Below, piece after piece: positions 29,086-38,419 of a stretch of 46,771 nucleotides of DNA (positions are counted from its first letter, which is position 1; each line of letters begins with the position of its first letter). Source of the stretch: Gelidibacter algens (GTDB lineage Bacteria > Bacteroidota > Bacteroidia > Flavobacteriales > Flavobacteriaceae); the NCBI RefSeq assembly GCF_001678675.1, contig NZ_LZRN01000033.1, positions 1 to 46,771 on the forward strand, given 5' to 3'. Under the pieces are notes generated by a model, which saw nothing but the letters and a program-made list of their open reading frames with translations, had not been told where the DNA came from and did no database searches. The translations under genes and the position numbers were made by a program.

Positions 29086-32000
29086 ATGAAAACACAGTTT
29101 AGTGTAATTCTAACGCTATTACTAGCGCTAGTAGTGCATACGTCGTATGCGCAGGACAAAGTAATTTCTGGTACGATATCAGACCAATCTGGTTTGCCTC
29201 TTCCTGGAGTTAACATTATTGTAAAGGGCACCACAAACGGAACCCAATCTGACTTTGATGGAAATTATACCATTGACGCGAGTACAGGTGATATTCTTTC
29301 CTTCACCTATGTTGGGCTCAAAGCTCAAGAAATTACTGTAGGAACTTCAAATACCCTCAACGTCACCATGACGGAAGACGCTTCTGTGCTTGACGAAGTT
29401 GTGGTAACTGCTTTGGGTATTTCGAGAGAGAAAAAATCGCTTGGGTATTCGACCCAAGAAGTGGAAGGCGATGAACTCAGCACTGTTAAAAGTGGAAACT
29501 TCGTCAACGCGCTGTCTGGTAGGGCATCAGGAGTACAAATTAAAAGAAACAATAACCTTGGTGGATCTACTAACGTAGTCATTAGAGGAAATGCGTCTTT
29601 AACTGGTAGCAACCAGGCTTTATTTGTTATTGATGGTGTGCCTATCAATAATACAAACACCAACTCTGCCGGGCAAGCACAAGCATCTGGTGGGTATTAT
29701 GACTACGGCAACACAGCGTCTGACATTAATCCTGATGACATTGAATCTGTAAACATCTTAAAAGGTGCTGCAGCATCCGCACTCTATGGATCAAGAGCGG
29801 CAAATGGAGTAATTATGATCACAACCAAAACTGGCAAAAAGAGCAAAGGTTTGGGCGTTACAATCAATTCGGGTGTCACCTTCGGATCTGTTGACAAAAG
29901 CACTTTCATAAAATATCAAAAAGATTATGGTGCAGGTTATGGTCCTTATTATGGGGCATGTGAATGTCTATATTATAATGATAATATTGATGTTGACGGT
30001 GATGGTGTAAATGACATTTCTGTGCCATTTACTGAAGACGGATCTTATGGTCTAGCTTTTGATTCCAATTTATTAATTTATCAATGGAATTCATTTGACC
30101 CAGATTCGCCAAATTATTTAACAGCAACACCTTGGGAAAATGCTGCCAACGGTCCTATTACATTTTTTGAGACTCCTATTACAACCACCAATTCTGTTTC
30201 CATAGAAAATGGTATGGACAATGGATCTTACAGATTAGGTTACACGCGATTTGAACAAGATGGACTTTTGCCAAACAGTAATATCACAAAACATAATTTT
30301 TCTATCAGTGGAACTTATAAGTTGAACGAGAAATTAACTGCGACAGGGTATGCCAATTTTCTCAAATCCGATGGATTAGGACGTAACTCTACAGGTTATA
30401 ACGACAATATCATTTCTAATTTTAAGCAATGGTGGCAAACCAATGTTGACCTAAAAGAATTAAAAGATATCTATTTTGCAACAGGAAGAAATGTAACTTG
30501 GAATCCTCAGACTACGGCACCCGGATCGGCGCCTTTATTCTGGGATAACCCATACTTTCAACGTTATGAAAATTATCAAAATGATTCAAGAAGTCGTTTT
30601 ATTGGTAATATGTCCTTAAATTATGAATTGACAGATTGGTTAAATATTACCGGTAGAATTGCTACTGACACCTACTCTGAATTGCAAGAAGAACGTAGAG
30701 CAAACGGTAGTGTACCAACATCATTTGGTGTTCCTGATAGTAATGGTGTCAGAGGTAATGTTGATTCTGGTTATGGAAGAAGAAATATTGCCAATACAGA
30801 AACCAATTATGATTTGATGTTAAATTTCGATAAGGATTTTGGAGAGAAATTCAACCTTAAAGGAATTTTAGGTGCCAATATTAGAAGAAATGAATTTCAA
30901 TCTATCTATGCCGCTACTAGTGGTGGGCTAAGTGTTCCAAAATTATATTCCTTACAAAACAGTGTAGGGCCTCTGCCTCTACCTAATGAGCAGGATGAAC
31001 GTGTAGGCGTTGATGGTATTTATGCAAGTGCTTCACTTGGCTTTGACAGTACCATATTTGTGGATGCTACTATAAGAAGAGATCACTCTTCTACATTACC
31101 TAAAAACAACAGTACGTTTTATTACCCTTCTATTGCGACCAGTTTTGTATTTTCAAATTTGATTGACTCTGATGTGATTTCTTTTGGTAAATTAAGAGCC
31201 AGTTACGCAGAGGTAGGTAACAGTGCTCCATTTGACTTTCTTTATGACACCTATAACGTTAACATTCCTCCTGGATCTTCAAGCACATCTGTAGATAATG
31301 TTAAGAAAAACCCAAACCTGAAACCAGAAAATACGGAAAGTATAGAACTTGGTTTAGAAATGCGTTTTCTTAAAAGTAGATTAGGGTTAGACGTTGCCGT
31401 TTATAAAACTAACTCTGTGGATCAAATTTATGGTGTGCCAGTTTCAACCGCAACAGGATATTCTTCAAAAATCTTAAATGCAGGTGAAATCGAAAATAAA
31501 GGTGTGGAGATCACAATTTTCGCAGCCCCAATCAGAAATGAGAATTTTTCTTGGGACATGAATATCAACTGGTCCAAAAACGAGAATAAAGTTATCGCTC
31601 TAGCTGACGGTATTGATAACCTTCAATTGGGTAATTTTCAAGGCGGAATCACCCTTAACGCAAGAGTGGGCCAACCATATGGCGTGATCAACGGTACTGA
31701 TTACACGTATGTAGACGGTCAACGTGTTGTGGATGCAACCTCTGGAGAATATATTAAAACATCTACCTCAGACAAGGTTATTGGGGACATCAATCCAGAA
31801 TGGTCAGCAGGTTTCTCAAATAAACTTACCTACAAAAACCTTGCCTTAAGTGTCTTGATTGACGTTCAGAAAGGTGGTAGTATTTTCTCTTTGGATAACT
31901 ATTACGGTCTTGCAACGGGACTATATGCTGAAACATCATTTATCAATGACCTGGGCAACCCGGTAAGAAATACTTTGGCCGATGGCGGCGGGTTTATCAA

Positions 32001-32352
32001 TCCAGGCGTTAATGCCGATGGTTCTGAAAACACAACGCGTATTAGAGCTGATAGATTTGGCGCATTTGGTTACCGTAGAGGTTTACCAGACAAAGCGTTC
32101 GTATACGATGCAGGATTCGTGAAATTGAGAGAGGTGGCCTTATCTTATAGTTTGCCCCAAAAATTGATCGGTCAGTCATTGTTCAAAGAAGTAACATTTA
32201 GCGTCATTGGTTCAAACCTTTGGATCATTGATAAAAGTCTACCGCATGCCGATCCTGAAAGTGGATTAGGTTCTGGAAACCTGCAAGGATATTCTGTAGG
32301 TTCACTTCCAACAACAAGAGACTTTGCCTTTAATGTTAAATTGAAATTTTAA
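29086..32352 (+). CDS. SusC/RagA TonB-linked outer-membrane protein
   Basis: Outer-membrane transporter that imports oligomers (glycans or peptides) with a SusD lid, driven by TonB. 1088 residues: signal peptide 1-22; carboxypeptidase-regulatory-like domain about 25-105 (SGTISDQSGLPLPGVNIIVK); TonB-box region with DEVVVTALGISREKKSLGYS (102-121); plug with YGSRAANGVIMITTKTG near 235-250; and a barrel ending in KLKF. Directly followed by SusD (12 nt). No glycoside hydrolase, peptidase, sulfatase or regulator is adjacent, so the substrate cannot be named. Confidence 0.95.
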   Translation: MKTQFSVILTLLLALVVHTSYAQDKVISGTISDQSGLPLPGVNIIVKGTTNGTQSDFDGNYTIDASTGDILSFTYVGLKAQEITVGTSNTLNVTMTEDASVLDEVVVTALGISREKKSLGYSTQEVEGDELSTVKSGNFVNALSGRASGVQIKRNNNLGGSTNVVIRGNASLTGSNQALFVIDGVPINNTNTNSAGQAQASGGYYDYGNTASDINPDDIESVNILKGAAASALYGSRAANGVIMITTKTGKKSKGLGVTINSGVTFGSVDKSTFIKYQKDYGAGYGPYYGACECLYYNDNIDVDGDGVNDISVPFTEDGSYGLAFDSNLLIYQWNSFDPDSPNYLTATPWENAANGPITFFETPITTTNSVSIENGMDNGSYRLGYTRFEQDGLLPNSNITKHNFSISGTYKLNEKLTATGYANFLKSDGLGRNSTGYNDNIISNFKQWWQTNVDLKELKDIYFATGRNVTWNPQTTAPGSAPLFWDNPYFQRYENYQNDSRSRFIGNMSLNYELTDWLNITGRIATDTYSELQEERRANGSVPTSFGVPDSNGVRGNVDSGYGRRNIANTETNYDLMLNFDKDFGEKFNLKGILGANIRRNEFQSIYAATSGGLSVPKLYSLQNSVGPLPLPNEQDERVGVDGIYASASLGFDSTIFVDATIRRDHSSTLPKNNSTFYYPSIATSFVFSNLIDSDVISFGKLRASYAEVGNSAPFDFLYDTYNVNIPPGSSSTSVDNVKKNPNLKPENTESIELGLEMRFLKSRLGLDVAVYKTNSVDQIYGVPVSTATGYSSKILNAGEIENKGVEITIFAAPIRNENFSWDMNINWSKNENKVIALADGIDNLQLGNFQGGITLNARVGQPYGVINGTDYTYVDGQRVVDATSGEYIKTSTSDKVIGDINPEWSAGFSNKLTYKNLALSVLIDVQKGGSIFSLDNYYGLATGLYAETSFINDLGNPVRNTLADGGGFINPGVNADGSENTTRIRADRFGAFGYRRGLPDKAFVYDAGFVKLREVALSYSLPQKLIGQSLFKEVTFSVIGSNLWIIDKSLPHADPESGLGSGNLQGYSVGSLPTTRDFAFNVKLKF

Positions 32353-32364
32353 AAACTACTGAAA

Positions 32365-33822
32365 ATGAAAAAAATAATAATTCTATTAATAGGCGCAGTC
32401 GCCATATATTCTTGCTCTACTGATTTAGAGAATTTAAATCAGAATATAAAAGATCCTGCTGAAGTTCCTGGTGAATCCTTATTTACTAGTGCTCAAAAGA
32501 GCTTAGTGGATCAAATTGTAGAAATCAATGTGAACCTCAACAATACACAACTGTGGTCGCAATTTTTACAGGAAGCCACTTATACTGATGAAAGCAACTA
32601 CGATCAGGTGACACGAACCATTCCGCAAAGTCACTGGGATGCAATGTATAAAGATGTTTTAAAGGATTTGGATGAATCAACCAAAGTGATTGAGGCAACT
32701 ACCTATACAACAGACGCATTGAATGCTTTAAAACCAAATAAGTTGTTAATCAATGAAATCTTAACGGTGTATGCCTACAGTAATTTGGTGGAAACCTTTG
32801 GTGATGTGCCTTATACTGAAGCTTTGAACATTGAGGACAATTTGCAACCAAAATATGATGATGGCCTAACTATTTACAAAGACTTGCTTTCAAGGTTAAC
32901 AACTGCCATAAACGGTTTAGACACATCTGTAGAAAGCTATGGCAAGGCAGATAACCTTTATCAAGGCGATGTTAGTCAATGGAAAAAATTTGCAAATAGT
33001 CTTAAATTGAGAATGGCAAATACACTTTCTGACATTGAACCAGCTTTGGCTCAAACAGCTATGACAGAAGCGCTAACAAGTGGAGTTATCACAAGTGCTG
33101 CTGATAACGCAACGTTTACCTATTATGGTGCTGATCCAAATACAAACCCTGTCTACGCTTCACTAGTTTTAAGTGGAAGATTGGATTACGTTGCAGGAAA
33201 GACAGTGATCGACATTATGAATGCGTTGGATGACCCCAGAAGACCATTATACTTTACACAAATTAATGGTGCTTATGTAGGAGGTGTTATTGGCCAAGAA
33301 TCAACATATGCCAATTTCTCGCATTTTTCTGAAAAATTTGAAAGTGCCACCTTGCCAGGAGTGCTCTTCTCCTATTCAGAGGTTGAATTTATTTTGGCTG
33401 AAGCTGCCGCTAGAAACTTTACGGTACCAGGAACGGCAGCAGATCATTATAACAATGGTGTTACGGCATCTATTCTATACTGGGGCGGAACTGCTGCAGA
33501 TGCGACCGCGTATTTAGCGCAACCTGAAGTAGCTTACGCTTCTGCAATTGCATTAAGTACAGCTACAATGCCTTGGAAAGAAGTCATCGGAACACAAAAA
33601 TGGTTGGCTTTATTTAATAGAGGTATGGAAGCCTGGACGTCCATCCGCCTTTTAGATTTCCCTATTATGGCTGAACCTGTGGATGCCGTATCAGGATATC
33701 CAAACAGATACACCTACCCTATTGTAGAGCAAACTTTAAATGGTACGAGCTACAATGCGGCTTCTGATGCTATTGGTGGAGATACTGCAGAGAACCAATT
33801 GTTCTGGGACATTAACGACTAG
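32365..33822 (+). CDS. SusD/RagB-like surface lipoprotein
   Basis: Lipoprotein lid and ligand-binding partner of the SusC above. The signal peptide ends in the lipobox AIYSC, with the acylated Cys17 followed by STDLENLN, an acidic start typical of surface-exposed Bacteroidota lipoproteins. The 485-residue protein resembles the SusD-like_2 group, with LLINEILTVYAYSNLVETFG and DVPYTEALN near 130-155 in the TPR-like helical core. It ends in WDIND. A strong terminator follows, so SusC-SusD forms a two-gene unit. Confidence 0.92.
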   Translation: MKKIIILLIGAVAIYSCSTDLENLNQNIKDPAEVPGESLFTSAQKSLVDQIVEINVNLNNTQLWSQFLQEATYTDESNYDQVTRTIPQSHWDAMYKDVLKDLDESTKVIEATTYTTDALNALKPNKLLINEILTVYAYSNLVETFGDVPYTEALNIEDNLQPKYDDGLTIYKDLLSRLTTAINGLDTSVESYGKADNLYQGDVSQWKKFANSLKLRMANTLSDIEPALAQTAMTEALTSGVITSAADNATFTYYGADPNTNPVYASLVLSGRLDYVAGKTVIDIMNALDDPRRPLYFTQINGAYVGGVIGQESTYANFSHFSEKFESATLPGVLFSYSEVEFILAEAAARNFTVPGTAADHYNNGVTASILYWGGTAADATAYLAQPEVAYASAIALSTATMPWKEVIGTQKWLALFNRGMEAWTSIRLLDFPIMAEPVDAVSGYPNRYTYPIVEQTLNGTSYNAASDAIGGDTAENQLFWDIND

Positions 33823-33847
33823 AAATTCAATCATCATAATAGAAGAG

Positions 33848-33881
33848 ACCTCTTAAGTTTCAAACCTTAAGAGGTTTTTTT
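33848..33881 (+). terminator. Terminator after SusC-SusD
   Basis: A perfect 10-bp stem (ACCTCTTAAG at 33848-33857 with CTTAAGAGGT at 33866-33875), an 8-nt loop and a run of seven T to 33881. It lies 25 nt past the SusD stop. One of the clearest terminators in the window. Confidence 0.92.
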
Positions 33882-33924
33882 ATTCAAATAAATCAAAAGC
33901 TAAACAGACCATAAATTTTATCTC

Positions 33925-33951
33925 TTGTAAAGAGCTTATTTTATACCTTTG
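33925..33951 (+). promoter_or_regulatory. Promoter of rlmB, likely leaderless
   Basis: TTG at 33925-33927, 16 nt, then TACCTTTG at 33944-33951. The ATG is only 4 nt further on at 33956, so transcription should begin at or within a base or two of the start codon. Confidence 0.6.
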
Positions 33952-33955
33952 CGTC

Positions 33956-34696
33956 ATGGAAAACGAAACTACTATTTTCGGAATCAGAGCGGTCATTGAA
34001 GCGATCAAATCTGGAGAAAACATTGATAAAATATTTTTACAAAAAGGATTACGAGGCGAGTTGTTTACTGAGCTGGAGCAACTCTTGCACAAAGAACGTT
34101 TAAACTCGTCTTATGTTCCGGTTGAAAAACTTAACCGACTCACCACTAAGAACCATCAAGGCGTGGTGGCACAAATTGCACCTATCAGTTTCTATCCTTT
34201 AGAAGAATTGGTAACCAACGCTATAGAATCTGGCAAAACCCCTCTTTTCCTACTTTTAGATCAGCTGAGTGACGTGCGTAATTTTGGTGCGATCATTAGA
34301 ACTGCTGAATGTACTGGTGTTTCAGGAATTATAATTCAGAAAAAAGGTGGTGCTCCGGTTAATGGAGATACCATCAAAACAAGTGCTGGGGCCATTTTTA
34401 AAATCCCGATCTGTAAAGTGGACCATATTAAGGATGCCGTTTTTTATATGCAAGCTTCAGGCATTAAAGTGATTGCTGCTACTGAAAAAACCGATCAAAA
34501 TCTTTACGATGTTTCCTTTACTGAGCCTTGCGCCATTATTATGGGGTCTGAAGGGAAAGGCATCAATCCGTCCATTTTGAAAGTGGTAGATGACAAGGCC
34601 AAATTACCAATTTTAGGTGAGATTGAATCCTTGAATGTTTCTGTAGCTTGTGGTGCGTTTTTGTATGAAGCGGTTAGACAGAGGATGTCGGTTTGA
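33956..34696 (+). CDS. rlmB: 23S rRNA 2'-O-methyltransferase RlmB-like
   Basis: SpoU/TrmH-family enzyme that methylates the ribose of a 23S rRNA guanosine. 246 residues: an L30e-like N-terminal substrate-binding domain (1-75), then the knotted SAM-binding domain with motif 1 NFGAIIRTAECTGVSGII (about 105-122), motif 2 IIMGSEGKGINPSIL and motif 3 LNVSVACGAFLYEA. rlmB is the best match, but other TrmH-type rRNA or tRNA methylases share these motifs. The stop codon is followed at once by an 18-unit heptamer array. Confidence 0.88.
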   Translation: MENETTIFGIRAVIEAIKSGENIDKIFLQKGLRGELFTELEQLLHKERLNSSYVPVEKLNRLTTKNHQGVVAQIAPISFYPLEELVTNAIESGKTPLFLLLDQLSDVRNFGAIIRTAECTGVSGIIIQKKGGAPVNGDTIKTSAGAIFKIPICKVDHIKDAVFYMQASGIKVIAATEKTDQNLYDVSFTEPCAIIMGSEGKGINPSILKVVDDKAKLPILGEIESLNVSVACGAFLYEAVRQRMSV

Positions 34697-34822
34697 GATG
34701 TTAGATGCTAGATGTTAGATGTTAGATGTTAGATGCTAGATGTTAGATGCTAGATGCTAGATGCTAGATGCTAGATGCTAGATGCTAGATGCTAGATGCT
34801 AGATGCTAGATGCTAGATGCTA
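34697..34822. repeat. 18-copy heptamer array after rlmB
   Basis: Eighteen uninterrupted 7-nt units of GATGYTA fill 126 nt: the first eight mix GATGTTA and GATGCTA, the last ten are all GATGCTA. The array starts on the base after the rlmB TGA. Each GATGCTA junction makes CTAG, hence a stop codon on both strands every 7 nt. Confidence 0.9.
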
Positions 34823-35014
34823 GAAAAGTAAAAATTCCATGTTTAATTTTTAAGGTCTGCGACCTATTTAACTTAAAATCGAAGACTTATTTTTCTCAGA
34901 GATAGCAGATGTTGAATTTGAAGATTAATCTTGAATGATGCCTAAGGAATTCTCTTCATTCTAGTTTTTTTAGAATTGTAATTTCCCGAAGAACAAGTAC
35001 CCAAAAATTCTTAA
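34823..35014. other. Gap between heptamer array and rhomboid gene
   Basis: No coding frame seen. Two small inverted repeats are present: AGGTC-TGC-GACCT near 34851-34863, and ATTCTA/TAGAAT at 34958-34976. The second lies just past the stop of the - strand rhomboid gene and might serve as a weak terminator. Confidence 0.35.
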
Positions 35015-35827
35015 TTAACTCTTAGGATTCTCCTTGTAAATATAATTGTATTTAGGTGTGTTCTTTTGGACTTCATCTTTTATGTCATTTTCATCTTTAA
35101 GTTCATCTTCAACTTCATCTTCAAATTCATCTTCAACTTCAATTTCAATTTCATCTTCAGGTTCTAAATTCTCAATGAAGTTTCCATGTTCATCAAAATG
35201 TCTTAAAAATGGGTCATCATCTTCATTGTAATGTGGCTCTTGCCAAAGGTAACGCTCTGGTTTGGCAATTGCCTTTCTAAAGATAATAGCAAACACAAAG
35301 CCCGTGATGAGTCCGCCCAAATGCCCTTCCCAAGACATGCCTTCCTTAATAGGAAAGACATACCAGATCATGCTTCCGTATAGAAAAATAATAATGAGGG
35401 ATAATGCTATCAATCGAAAATGTTTGGCAAAAATCCCTTTAAAAAAAATAAAACTAACCAATACGTAAATTAAGCCACTGGCGCCAATATGGTTTGCTGG
35501 CCTACCGATAAACCAGGTGATCAAGCCTGATAACAAAATACCATACACCAACACTTTCCACGCGATTGGTCTATAAAAATAGAACAACGCCATGCTGAGC
35601 ACCACTAACGGAACACTGTTGTGGTAAATGTGTTCAATATCTCCATGAATGAACGGACTTAAAACTACCCCACGCAGACCGACCAATGTATCTGGGATAA
35701 TCCCCCAAGTTTTGATGACGGGAAAAAACCGGACCTGTAGCCAGAACACCACCCAAATGAGCATCAAAAAAAAGATGGGGTACGCCACAACGCCTGTTGA
35801 ATACCTGAAATGTTGTTGATTGCTCAT
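35015..35827 (-). CDS. Rhomboid-family intramembrane serine protease
   Basis: Cleaves membrane proteins within the bilayer. 270 residues with six hydrophobic segments (about 14-185). The catalytic pair is visible: Ser117 in GASG and His169 in EGHLGG; HN at 69-70 (HIYHNS) supplies the helix-2 histidine. The last ~70 residues form an unusual cytosolic tail, very acidic (EDEIEIEVEDEFEDEVEDEL at 225-244), encoded by TTCATC/TTCAAC-like repeats. Natural substrates are unknown. Confidence 0.92.
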   Translation of the reverse strand: MSNQQHFRYSTGVVAYPIFFLMLIWVVFWLQVRFFPVIKTWGIIPDTLVGLRGVVLSPFIHGDIEHIYHNSVPLVVLSMALFYFYRPIAWKVLVYGILLSGLITWFIGRPANHIGASGLIYVLVSFIFFKGIFAKHFRLIALSLIIIFLYGSMIWYVFPIKEGMSWEGHLGGLITGFVFAIIFRKAIAKPERYLWQEPHYNEDDDPFLRHFDEHGNFIENLEPEDEIEIEVEDEFEDEVEDELKDENDIKDEVQKNTPKYNYIYKENPKS

Positions 35828-36166
35828 GCCTAAATTTAGAGGTTTCTTATCAAATTAGTTACCATTAATTGCAAATATGTAAAATTGTCCCGTTTCTGCA
35901 TGCGTGATGGAGCGGTTTGTTTGAAATCCCTCTTTTTTTTTAAATAAACAAAAATATTGAGCTACGAAAGCACGACTTTTGCCCCACCCAGAATTGAAAA
36001 AAATCAATTCCGACCTCCCCAAAGGGCAGGTAAAAATGAAAAATGTTTGAAAATAGATCTATGTGGAAATTTCGCGGTTGGGTTTCTGTTTTACTCATAA
36101 ATTCTTAATTTACAATTTTGTATTCGTGAATAAATTATTTCACAGGAATTCATGTAATTTTGCATT
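35828..36166. other. Divergent gap, rhomboid and rarA
   Basis: 339 nt without a supported gene. It must hold the promoters of both flanking genes. The rarA side ends in TAATTTTG; the rhomboid side has no full match to the consensus on -. Confidence 0.4.
36155..36162 (+). promoter_or_regulatory. Candidate -7 box of rarA, leaderless
   Basis: TAATTTTG matches TAnnTTTG and ends 4 nt before the rarA ATG at 36167, so the transcript may start at the ATG. No TTG is present at the -33 distance. Confidence 0.45.
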
Positions 36167-37447
36167 ATGAATGCACCATTAGCCGAACGTTTACGTCCTA
36201 AATACTTAAAAGATTATTTAAGCCAGTCCCATTTGATTGGTGATCAAGGGGTTTTGACGCAGCATATCAAACAGGGCGTGATTCCTTCCATGATTTTTTG
36301 GGGCCCTCCAGGAACCGGAAAAACGACCTTGGCGAATATTATTGCAAACGAATCGAACCGTCCATTCTATAAACTGAGTGCCATCAATTCTGGCGTAAAA
36401 GATATCAGGGAAGTTATTGACAAGGCTAAACACAGTGGTGGTTTGTTCACGGCTAAAAATCCGCTGTTGTTTATTGATGAAATTCATAGGTTTAGCAAAT
36501 CTCAGCAAGATTCGTTGCTGGAAGCTGTTGAAAAAGGTTGGGTCACCCTCATTGGCGCCACGACTGAAAACCCAAGTTTTGAAGTCATTCCTGCCCTACT
36601 CTCCCGAGCTCAAGTATATGTGCTGAATTCTTTTGACAAAAAAGATTTGGAGGCCTTATTGCAGCGTGCCCTAACTGAAGATGAAATTCTGTCTACACGC
36701 CACATAGAGCTCAAGGAAACGGAAGCTTTATTGCGGCTCTCAGGCGGCGATGCCCGTAAACTCCTGAATATTTTTGAACTCATTATTTCTTCTTACGATG
36801 AAAATGATAAGATTGTGATCACCAATGAAGGCGTGCTTCAAAAAGTACAAAGCAATACGGTGCGTTATGACAAAACTGGGGAGCAGCATTATGATATTAT
36901 ATCAGCATTTATTAAATCAATTAGGGGCAGTGATCCTAATGCGGCTGTGTATTGGTTGGCCCGGATGATTGAAGGTGGCGAAGATGTTAAATTTATTGCC
37001 CGCCGGTTATTGATTTTGGCCAGTGAAGATATTGGCAATGCCAACCCGACCGCTTTAGTGATGGCCAACACCACGTTTCAGGCTGTATCCGTGATTGGGC
37101 ATCCAGAATCTCGCATTATTTTAAGCCAATGTGCAACTTACCTGGCAACTTCCGCAAAAAGCAATGCCGCTTATGAAGCCATCGGCAAAGCACAACAATT
37201 GGTGAGGGAAACAGGTGATTTATCGGTGCCTTTATCGGTCAGAAATGCACCAACCAAACTGATGAAAGAACTAGGTTATGGCGACAATTACCAATATGCC
37301 CATAGCTACGAAAACAATTTTGCCCCGCAAGAATTCCTTCCTGATGCCATCAAGAATACAACACTTTACAATCCTGGAAACAATGCAAGGGAACAGTCTC
37401 AGCGTGAGTTTTTGAGGCAACGATGGAAGTCTAAATACGGGTATTAA
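36167..37447 (+). CDS. rarA: Replication-associated recombination protein A
   Basis: AAA+ ATPase of the RarA/MgsA/WRNIP1 family that acts at stalled replication forks. 426 residues: Walker A GPPGTGKT (46-53), Walker [15 protein letters not shown] (102-115), sensor [12 protein letters not shown] (130-140), sensor II in [12 protein letters not shown], and the C-terminal tetramerisation region with [20 protein letters not shown] and [13 protein letters not shown]. Its stop is 1 nt from that of the convergent gene on -. Confidence 0.95.
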   Translation: MNAPLAERLRPKYLKDYLSQSHLIGDQGVLTQHIKQGVIPSMIFWGPPGTGKTTLANIIANESNRPFYKLSAINSGVKDIREVIDKAKHSGGLFTAKNPLLFIDEIHRFSKSQQDSLLEAVEKGWVTLIGATTENPSFEVIPALLSRAQVYVLNSFDKKDLEALLQRALTEDEILSTRHIELKETEALLRLSGGDARKLLNIFELIISSYDENDKIVITNEGVLQKVQSNTVRYDKTGEQHYDIISAFIKSIRGSDPNAAVYWLARMIEGGEDVKFIARRLLILASEDIGNANPTALVMANTTFQAVSVIGHPESRIILSQCATYLATSAKSNAAYEAIGKAQQLVRETGDLSVPLSVRNAPTKLMKELGYGDNYQYAHSYENNFAPQEFLPDAIKNTTLYNPGNNAREQSQREFLRQRWKSKYGY

Positions 37448-37448
37448 A

Positions 37449-38336
37449 TTAGTTGAACTTTACATTAAGGGTTTTCATGGACACGCCTGCGTCATTGGCT
37501 TTTGCCACAATCCATGTGTTGTTCATTTTATAAAGAATAGCGTCCTGACCTTTAACAATAAACACATCTTCTTTACCGGAAAACACCAAATGATACAAAA
37601 CTTTAGAAGAGGCATCTGAAATAGTGTAACCGTTTTCAACCGGATTAGCGAATAACGTTTGAAGCGTTTCATCAGATTTTGCTTCTGTTTTTAGAACTTT
37701 CTTTACCTCTTGCTTGACTTCTGGTTGGATGTCTTGAAGTGTTTTATTTTTTTCAGATGCTCTCAGCGCTATTTCTTCTCGCACTCGTTTTGCTTTGAGT
37801 TCTTCTACTTCCCTTTGCAAGCGTTGAATTTCTTCTTTTGCGTCGTTGTTTTCAACCGTTTCTGTAGTTGTCTTATTGCCCTTAAAGACAATTTCCTCAT
37901 TGGGTTGATACGTGTAATTTAATTTATCAAAACTGTTGAAGGCCTCACGCAAAGCCAAATTATAGACCTTATCGTAATCCTTTTCTCTTGATTCTCCAAC
38001 CTCTGAAGAGATCACTATTTTATTATTACAATCCCTTAAATGGACTTGTAATTTGGTATTTAAAAATGCTTTGAGTTTTTCTACATCAGCAAATAAGGCC
38101 AAACAACGGTTGTTGGTCAAGTCTTGAGGATATTCCTCATCTGCCATAAGTGCAGTAAATCCGTACTTTTTAAATAGAAACTTGGTCAGAGAGTTAATTT
38201 GGTATTGATCAGGTTCATTTAAAAAATTAAACGTGTTGGGTACAATGACATATTTGTAAGCATTGATATTTTGTTGGGCAAACCCATTAATGTTGAACAA
38301 CATTAAAAAGGCAACTATAGCGAGAATGGATTTCAT
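37449..38336 (-). CDS. Unknown exported protein with coiled coil
   Basis: 295 residues; I do not recognise the family. Residues 1-20 are a signal peptide ending in GFAQ. The N-terminal half has KYVIVPNTFNFLNEPDQYQI followed by a helix-rich segment, suggestive of a small periplasmic or outer-membrane-facing domain. Residues about 165-205 are a charged coiled coil. The C-terminal ~70 residues (NGYTISDASSKVLYHLVFSG, then KGQDAILYKMNNTWIVAK) look like a small beta domain. A perfect (ATT)10 tract lies 7 nt upstream of the start, between it and a possible -7 box. Confidence 0.7.
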   Translation of the reverse strand: MKSILAIVAFLMLFNINGFAQQNINAYKYVIVPNTFNFLNEPDQYQINSLTKFLFKKYGFTALMADEEYPQDLTNNRCLALFADVEKLKAFLNTKLQVHLRDCNNKIVISSEVGESREKDYDKVYNLALREAFNSFDKLNYTYQPNEEIVFKGNKTTTETVENNDAKEEIQRLQREVEELKAKRVREEIALRASEKNKTLQDIQPEVKQEVKKVLKTEAKSDETLQTLFANPVENGYTISDASSKVLYHLVFSGKEDVFIVKGQDAILYKMNNTWIVAKANDAGVSMKTLNVKFN

Positions 38337-38339
38337 TGA

Positions 38340-38373
<34 letters not shown>

Positions 38374-38419
38374 TATTGAGTTAAAGATAAAATTTTGAGA
38401 CTTAAAAACCTACTCATGT

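Noticed and set aside
34697-34822. Heptamer array considered as a CRISPR array
   Set aside because: Units are 7 nt, contiguous and without spacers; no cas genes are present.
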